From: Lithospermum erythrorhizon
Taxonomy: Eukaryota; Streptophyta; Magnoliopsida; Boraginales; Boraginaceae
NCBI GenBank assembly: GCA_019722365.1
Contig: JADFUC010000954.1
Coordinates: forward strand, 3,192,107-3,256,106
Length of the DNA: 64,000 bases
Direction: 5' to 3'
Positions 61,310-64,000 of this stretch are shown piece by piece. Positions within the stretch are counted from its first letter, which is position 1. Every line of letters starts with the position of its first letter. A program made the translations under genes and the position numbers. The notes under the pieces are model-generated. The model made no database searches. It was not told the origin of the DNA and worked only from the letters and a program-made list of their open reading frames with translations.

Positions 61310-62032
61310 TCAGCAGTTCGCTTCATTACAGTTGGCATACGCCCGTGAAATTGACCCGATGATGTTGTCAGCGGGATGATTCTTTGAATTGTTGGTTGTA
61401 TAGGATGGTTGTCGTCCCTTGTTGTTGTTGTCGTCGGATCCTACGTTGTCTCGGTGGTATTGTGCGTCGGTATTGTCGCAGATTACTGACCTCTGCGTCA
61501 TCTTGGCGTATACCGACCACTTGATGCAGCGCGCGTTCATGGATTACACCTTAACAACTTTAGTTCGTTTATTTGAAAACCACAATGCTCTTACGTTTTG
61601 GAATATCCCAATATGCCTTATTCACTCTTGACATCAAACTTAACACAGGCTCTCGATCAGCAAGAATATAACCTGAAACTACCAAAGATATGAAAATATT
61701 GGCCCGCATTTGGTTCTCCCCTCATATTTCATAATTTGTGTTGTTTGTACTGATCGAAGAGCTGATCCGTTAATGAATATGACATGCGATGTTGATGGCC
61801 GGCGAACTTGAGAGGAATATTTTAGCATGGAGGCGTAACGACCCGTTTTCTGAATAAATGCGATTCTAGCAGGCGAGAAAAACTCATAGGTGATCCATGA
61901 GTAAATGCAATCCAGGACAACATGTTGTTCCTTTTCTTTTCTGAGTTGAATGTCAGGTTTCTTGAAGATGTCAAAGGTGTTAGATTTTCTCAATAGATTA
62001 CACCCGTGTATATTGAGAATAGTCATCAGCAT
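61310..62032 (-). pseudogene. Copia integrase end and linker
   Basis: The frame at 61679-62032 includes LRSVQTTQIMKYEGR, corresponding to LRxxQTTTPYEIWxG. The next stretch, in another frame (to about 61600), gives GYILADRE and NKAYWDIPKR, resembling CYILxDRE...NSKAYRVFNKRT. The linker KNHPADNIIG follows in the frame at 61310-61540. Confidence 0.75.
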
Positions 62033-62040
62033 GGCATAAA

Positions 62041-63177
62041 CATGCTCGTAGCTTTCTAGAACTTTGCATTGGCCTCATGGATTCATGTGCATTAGTTCAA
62101 GTACAATTCGTGACCGGATGTTGTAGCTTTTAGTGACGGCAGCAGTCATTTCCGCCAACTCTCCTTGTCCTTTTATTTGAGTATTGGGAGTACTCGGACA
62201 ACTTCTTTTGATATAAGTTGTTGAATGTTCCTCCAATTTGTGTGGCCCTAACTAGCATGCCATAACTTCGGGGATCTTCATTCTTCACCTTTCCATTTAC
62301 GCTTTCTGAGTCCCACGTATAGTAGTTGTTAAGCGGATCTAACACCTTCATGTTGTTTGATGTGGCCCCATTATTGGCCATTATTAAATCGCTAGAAGAA
62401 AACTTCCATGCCGTGATCTCGCGATTGACTCATGCTAATAAGATTGGCAAATCGACCACTTCATGAAGAACATCATCCTAACTAAGGTAAGCCATTCACC
62501 ACATAGTTGACACTTTCAGCAATTCTTCCTGCACTAAAATTACTCAGGCACAGTTAGTTCATCTGACTTATAGCAATAAGGGGTAATGTCTCCACTTTCT
62601 TCCTCAATAATAGCGGTACCAAACTTCGATTAGTTACCGTTTTGGAGCGTTGGCGGTGCTGTGATGATAGTATTGGTTTCCGCTGAGGACCGCGAGCTTT
62701 CATTTTCTCCTTTCTAATTACTAGTCGTTTCCTACTGCCTTGTGATTCGATTACTATCCCCGGCGGTCTTTTCATCCACGGGGAATTTCTTCAAGAATGT
62801 TTGTACTAGGCTTCATCTTTTAGACCTCCGCTAAAAGCTTGCAATTGAACATTCAACCCGCGGTCTCTTTGTCTCGATCCTCAGCGGTTTATGAAGTTTT
62901 CAACTTAACTCGCCCAATCTTCACTTTCAGTTTCAACTTTAATTAGATCATGGTCAGTTCGGTCCACTTAGATTATAGTAACCAGTCTTCAAGGAGCTCT
63001 CTTTGATCATCTCGTCACCGTCTCGGTACGTCATGAGCTATCATGATCGAGGGTTACATTTGGCCGGTGAATACAAAAAGTTGCTAAGCTTTATCTTCTT
63101 GAACCACCAAGCCCTCTAAATGCGTCATTTGTGAGAGTTGTGCAGTAGTTCTTAGATTGCCTCTTGACATAGTTAGG
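62041..63177 (-). other. Copia region between gag knuckle and integrase
   Basis: By position this holds the gag end, protease and integrase N-terminus. Minus-strand frames at 62130-62381 and 62554-62775 carry no motif that I can assign with confidence. Confidence 0.45.
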
Positions 63178-63219
63178 ACATTCCACCTGAATGTGTCCAA
63201 ATCCTTCACACTCTCTACA
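63178..63219 (-). pseudogene. Copia gag CCHC zinc knuckle
   Basis: CRECEGFGHIQVEC is a complete C-x2-C-x4-H-x4-C knuckle that binds element RNA in gag proteins. It continues as PNYVKRQSKNY, as in SIRE-type gags. The rest of gag to the right is not readable in one frame. Confidence 0.85.
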
Positions 63220-64000
63220 ATGAATTCCTCTTGGCTTCTCTTTTTGCTCTGTCAAGCTACGCATGGCGTGTTTCTTCCACTGTTAAGCCCGCACAATTCG
63301 CTGATTGGATAGTAGTTCTATACGACCTTTGTTGAACCTTTTGAGTTTTGTTAATTCTTTGCAATCAAAGTTCATGGTTTGTAAAGGTCCTCATCGTCGT
63401 ATCTTATTGATTGCTGGTATCCTTTTTGTTACTTGATTCCCCGTCGTGAGGACATTTCAAATGTAGTTAGATTTCCACTTGGAACTAAATCCCAGCCTCA
63501 TGGTAGTCGGTGGCGAGCTTCTTATTAGCTTCGCAATTACCCAGCGTGTTGTTGGTAACGGTTGGTGTCATCCATCGTATGTGGCTGATTTCCACGTCTT
63601 AGAGTTAATAGATCGGGCTTGATCATATTTGCTTTCTAGGCATAGTTAAGAGCCGTCGAGGAAGAGGTGGTCTAATGAATTGATCCACCTTCCTTAAGCG
63701 TTCCATACGGTATATTACGCGGATCTCGCCGCATGGTAAAGGTGTACGTTACGTCTACGGTGAAAAGGTGTAATCCTTTCCTTTGCACACCCGGTTGTTA
63801 AACTGGTATTCTTAGCACTTGTACTACTCCGTGACAATCGAACAAGCGTAAGTCTGATAAAATAAATAACATGAGGATGGTAAGCGGTTCGATTGTCTTA
63901 GCACACAGATGCAGAGGTACAACTGTACGATGAAGGATTCGCTAGATTATGAGAATTACAAGCAATGACTTATTATGCAGATACTCAGCATTGTACGGCT

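Larger units (their letters stand above)
59800..64000 (-). mobile_element. Ty1/copia element, SIRE/Maximus-like, running off the right edge
   Basis: Minus-strand remnants appear in copia order from the right edge leftwards: gag zinc knuckle (63178-63219), integrase C-terminal part (about 61560-62032), linker with KNHPADNIIGSI (about 61370), reverse transcriptase (about 60350-60963) and RNase H (about 59820-60260). The knuckle CRECEGFGHIQVEC followed by CPNYVKRQ, and the linker KNHPxxxIIG, are typical of the SIRE lineage. Indels break every domain. The 5' LTR and start of gag lie beyond the window. Confidence 0.85.

Noticed and set aside
1..64000. CRISPR arrays, bacterial operons, tRNA or rRNA genes
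   Set aside because: No spaced direct-repeat array, no rRNA signature and no tRNA cloverleaf that I could establish by eye. The window is plant nuclear DNA.

Overview
The window is nuclear DNA of a flowering plant, most likely a eudicot. It is AT-rich, has short exons with GT-AG introns, and carries plant-specific transcription factor families plus many plant retrotransposons and MITEs. I recognise three host loci. WOX4 (minus strand, 2764-4080) has three clean exons, a complete homeodomain and a C-terminal WUS box. A DREB-type AP2/ERF gene with a C-terminal DLNxxP (EAR) motif (minus, 34947-35278) is interrupted inside the AP2 domain. A long kinesin-4 gene, KIN-4A/FRA1-like (plus, 48405-58069), is traceable through 25 exons, with damage in the P-loop exon, at one splice junction and in one coiled-coil exon.

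Layout: 1-2763 WOX4 3' flank with a fold-back MITE; 2764-4080 WOX4; 4137-6930 AT-rich spacer; about 6931-12880 a decayed Ty1/copia element on the minus strand with two divergent LTRs; about 13540-20740 a broken L1-type LINE on the plus strand, split by a nested small LTR-bounded (TRIM-like) element at 18327-19492; 20740-26200 AT-rich spacer with microsatellites and a small tandem array; 26200-28500 copia scraps and unclassified repeat; 29627-30190 a 564-bp fold-back element; 31784-32016 a TA-ended MITE; 34947-35600 the broken ERF with its promoter; 38300-40800 copia remnant and LTR-like sequence; 43800-47400 an unclassified, CG-richer, ORF-poor repeat island; 48405-58069 the kinesin; 58205-58892 a possible inverted-repeat element; about 59800-64000 the 3' two thirds of a second copia element (SIRE/Maximus-like, minus strand) that runs off the right edge.

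The host genes do not form an operon or cluster. By knowledge of their families, WOX4 promotes cambium/procambium proliferation and KIN-4A/FRA1 supports cell-wall deposition in fibres, so both touch vascular development, but nothing here shows co-regulation. I found no clear new protein system. The most interesting signals are the nested TRIM-like element, several fold-back elements, the Stowaway MITE filling most of a kinesin intron, the disrupted kinesin P-loop exon, and the dense small indels in transposon DNA. The last could be real decay or consensus-sequence error in repeated or methylated DNA.
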